From contig JAFUVY010000013.1 of NCBI GenBank assembly GCA_017477335.1, positions 1-64,000 of the forward strand: a stretch of DNA of 64,000 bases, read 5' to 3'. Numbering within the stretch: the stretch's first letter is position 1; every line of letters starts with the position of its first letter. The notes beneath the pieces are model-generated. The model ran no database searches. It saw nothing but the letters and a program-made list of their open reading frames with translations, and was not told the DNA's origin. The DNA comes from Bacteroidales bacterium (GTDB lineage: Bacteria > Bacteroidota > Bacteroidia > Bacteroidales > UBA932). Shown here one piece after another: positions 62,324 through 64,000 of this stretch. The position numbers were made by a program, and so were the translations under genes.

Positions 62324-64000
62324 ATGAAAAAGTTTTACCTTATTTTATTGGGTGTGGCCACGCTGAGTTTCGCCACGCTTTCCTGTTCCAAAGAGGCTGT
62401 TGACCCTTCACAGCAGGAGCAGACACAAAAGGAAGACCCTCAAAAAGAAGACCCCACGTCGGAGAACCCTGCTGATGAGGACGACACGCCCGTTCCCGAA
62501 GGCATGGTCCGCCTCACCTTTGGCGTTTCCCAGGAGGGCGACGCTCCCGCCAATGAAGGTGATGACACCAAGACCTACTGGGATGGTACTACCCATGGCT
62601 GGAGCGATGACGATGAGATCCGTATCCTCTGGGGCACAGGTGACAGTGAACACATGGATGTGAAAGTCGTAGAGAATAAGGTTACTTTGGATATTGAGAA
62701 GGAAGTTCTGGACGGGATAGAGACCTTTTATGCCGTATATCCCACTACTGCAACTTATGCTCTTGACCTGGACAATGGAAAACTTACCATTACTATTCCG
62801 CGCTACCAGACCGGCTCTTTCTCCGACGCCAACATCATGGCTGCCAAAACAGCCAAGGCGGATGCAAAACTGGAGTTCAAGAATATGACCAGCATCATCA
62901 AACTTACAACAGGAAGTACATATAGCTACAATACCATTGCCGTTATGGCAAATGACCAGACAAAGCTCACCGGTACGGTTTCCACTACCTTCCCGGAGGA
63001 TAATTTCAAGGTTGATACGGCTACTGGTTCCGACGCAATACTTTCCCTCCAGAAGGGAAATCCTTCCGGTTATGCGGGAGTGTCTGCAAATAATACTTAT
63101 TATCTTGCCATGTTGCCGGGTGACGTCGTAGACAATGGTATCGGCTTCAAGATTGAGCAGCGAGATGCCGACACGGAACTTATTGCCGGCGGTATTTCCA
63201 AGAGTGCTTTTTCCCGTGAGCGCGCCAAGGTTTATGACATTGGCACGCTGGATGATAGAATTGTAACAGACTGGTACATCTCCGAGTCCGGTACAGGCGT
63301 TGGCAATGTTGAGTCGGCTCCGGCGGGTCCCGCTCGCCTGATGGACCTGCTCAATCCGTCTTATTCCACCAACAACACCACCGCTGGCTGGCGTCTTACC
63401 AACGCCACCATCCATGTTGCCGGCGGCACATACAACCTCCAGGAACTCAATGGCGGCGAGGTCTTCGATCCTCATTACAACCTCAGCAATCTTAAAGTTC
63501 ACGTAAAAGGTGAAGGGACCGCATCCAACCCTACCAAATTCATCTGCAACCAGACGGCCGACGATGAGCATATTTTTGCAGTGACCGGCTCACACAAGGT
63601 TGGCGATTTCACTTTTGAGAACATCACATTCACCGCAAATCCTTCTGCCAGCAATACAAATTCGAGTGGAGTGGCGTTTAATTATTCCGGGACATCTAAC
63701 GTCGATAATGTCATTACCTTCAAAAATTGTGTGTTTGATGGGCTTACCAGCACCGCTTCGTCCGATACCTATGGCGGCGCAGCAGTATTTGTCGCCTCTG
63801 CTAAAGAGTTTGACATACTCTTTGATGGATGTTCATTTACTAACAACATTTCCGGTCGTGGCGCGGTTGCTCTCAGTAATTCTGGCGAGGACGGCAATGT
63901 CAGCTTTATCGGCTGTTTTTTCTCTAATAATTCTGCTTCAAATAATGGCGGTTCTATCTATGTTTATGAGAAAGGAAAGACAACTATAGATTCTTCTACT
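62324..64000 (+). CDS. Fimbrillin-like lipoprotein with right-handed beta-helix (3' end outside)
   Basis: 559 codons are visible and the frame is open at the right edge. A lipobox ends at C20 (A-T-L-S-C-S-K-E), then a Glu/Asp/Pro linker. The N-terminal domain (M-V-R-L-T-F-G-V, T-K-T-Y-W-D-G, W-S-D-D-D-E-I-R-I-L-W) matches the fimbrillin-like families of Bacteroidales to about residue 310. After W-Y-I-S-E-S-G-T-G, beta-helix-like repeats begin (F-E-N-I-T-F, F-K-N-C-V-F-D-G, F-D-G-C-S-F-T-N-N, G-R-G-A-V-A-L). It is a likely surface adhesin. The beta-helix repeat style resembles the two lipoproteins at 7.8-10.9 kb. Confidence 0.82.
   Translation, partial: MKKFYLILLGVATLSFATLSCSKEAVDPSQQEQTQKEDPQKEDPTSENPADEDDTPVPEGMVRLTFGVSQEGDAPANEGDDTKTYWDGTTHGWSDDDEIRILWGTGDSEHMDVKVVENKVTLDIEKEVLDGIETFYAVYPTTATYALDLDNGKLTITIPRYQTGSFSDANIMAAKTAKADAKLEFKNMTSIIKLTTGSTYSYNTIAVMANDQTKLTGTVSTTFPEDNFKVDTATGSDAILSLQKGNPSGYAGVSANNTYYLAMLPGDVVDNGIGFKIEQRDADTELIAGGISKSAFSRERAKVYDIGTLDDRIVTDWYISESGTGVGNVESAPAGPARLMDLLNPSYSTNNTTAGWRLTNATIHVAGGTYNLQELNGGEVFDPHYNLSNLKVHVKGEGTASNPTKFICNQTADDEHIFAVTGSHKVGDFTFENITFTANPSASNTNSSGVAFNYSGTSNVDNVITFKNCVFDGLTSTASSDTYGGAAVFVASAKEFDILFDGCSFTNNISGRGAVALSNSGEDGNVSFIGCFFSNNSASNNGGSIYVYEKGKTTIDSST

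Noticed and set aside
62408..63571. 387-codon minus-strand frame
   Set aside because: It lies across the plus-strand fimbrillin-like lipoprotein, which has a lipobox, a linker and a recognisable fold order; the minus frame shows none.

Overview
The window looks like chromosomal DNA of a gut- or rumen-type member of Bacteroidales (Bacteroidota), perhaps an uncultured lineage near the Cryptobacteroides/RC9 groups; the genus is a guess. The order rests on a SusC/SusD pair, many lipoproteins with a Bacteroidetes-style lipobox, a SecDF fusion, a FeoA-FeoB fusion, a fimbrillin-like lipoprotein, and promoters with the Bacteroidetes -7 element TAnnTTTG, several with a TTG about 20 bases upstream. The G+C content is around 55 percent, except for an AT-richer island at about 20.5-22.4 kb. 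I saw no rRNA, tRNA, CRISPR array or transposase gene.

Layout. 1-5657 (+): an esterase-like gene end, two adjacent amidohydrolases, a MATE exporter and a purine nucleoside phosphorylase. 5663-20502 (-): one closely spaced run, read right to left, of aspS, murB, rsmA, a glycerophosphodiesterase lipoprotein, SusC, SusD, two beta-helix surface lipoproteins, an LD-carboxypeptidase and a CoA transferase. 20486-22425 (-): a restriction-modification island with an apparently intact DpnI-family endonuclease between remnants of two adenine methyltransferases, followed by a repeat-rich noncoding stretch up to feoAB. 22812-25208 (+): the FeoA-FeoB fusion. 25201-33393 (-): an EnvC-like protein, a TPR protein, an unknown lipoprotein, a ComM/YifB ATPase, ispE, a DUF4923-like protein and thiL. 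33480-46587 (+): a zinc/cadmium-type P-ATPase with a 12-histidine head, then a tight run of Xaa-Pro aminopeptidase, nhaA, fabG, a PD40/SPOR-like protein, a GH31 glycosidase and sufB-pnuC-sufC-sufD. 46547-52965 (-): tsaE, aroC, an aroD-aroA fusion, aroB, a cytidylate-kinase-like gene, comF and rsmE. 53018-59809 (+): dnaE and secDF, followed by a strong terminator and two inverted-repeat elements. 60207-61760 (-): a membrane-anchored TPR/HTH regulator, divergent from two micro-ORFs and a fimbrillin-like/beta-helix lipoprotein that runs off the window.

How the parts may work together. The SusCD, glycerophosphodiesterase and beta-helix genes form a surface uptake locus that I infer handles a phosphodiester-containing ligand. 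It is read in the same direction as, and with no obvious gap from, essential housekeeping genes. The aro cluster covers four shikimate-pathway steps with three genes. The suf genes form a reduced Fe-S scaffold operon with a very short SufD and an NMN transporter inserted between sufB and sufC.

The leads most worth following are the DpnI island built on methylase debris, the strongly over-represented heptamer ATCGGCC/GGCCGAT across the whole window, the structured noncoding repeats at 22.4-22.8 and 59.9-60.2 kb, and the regulator/micro-ORF/fimbrillin-beta-helix locus at the right edge.
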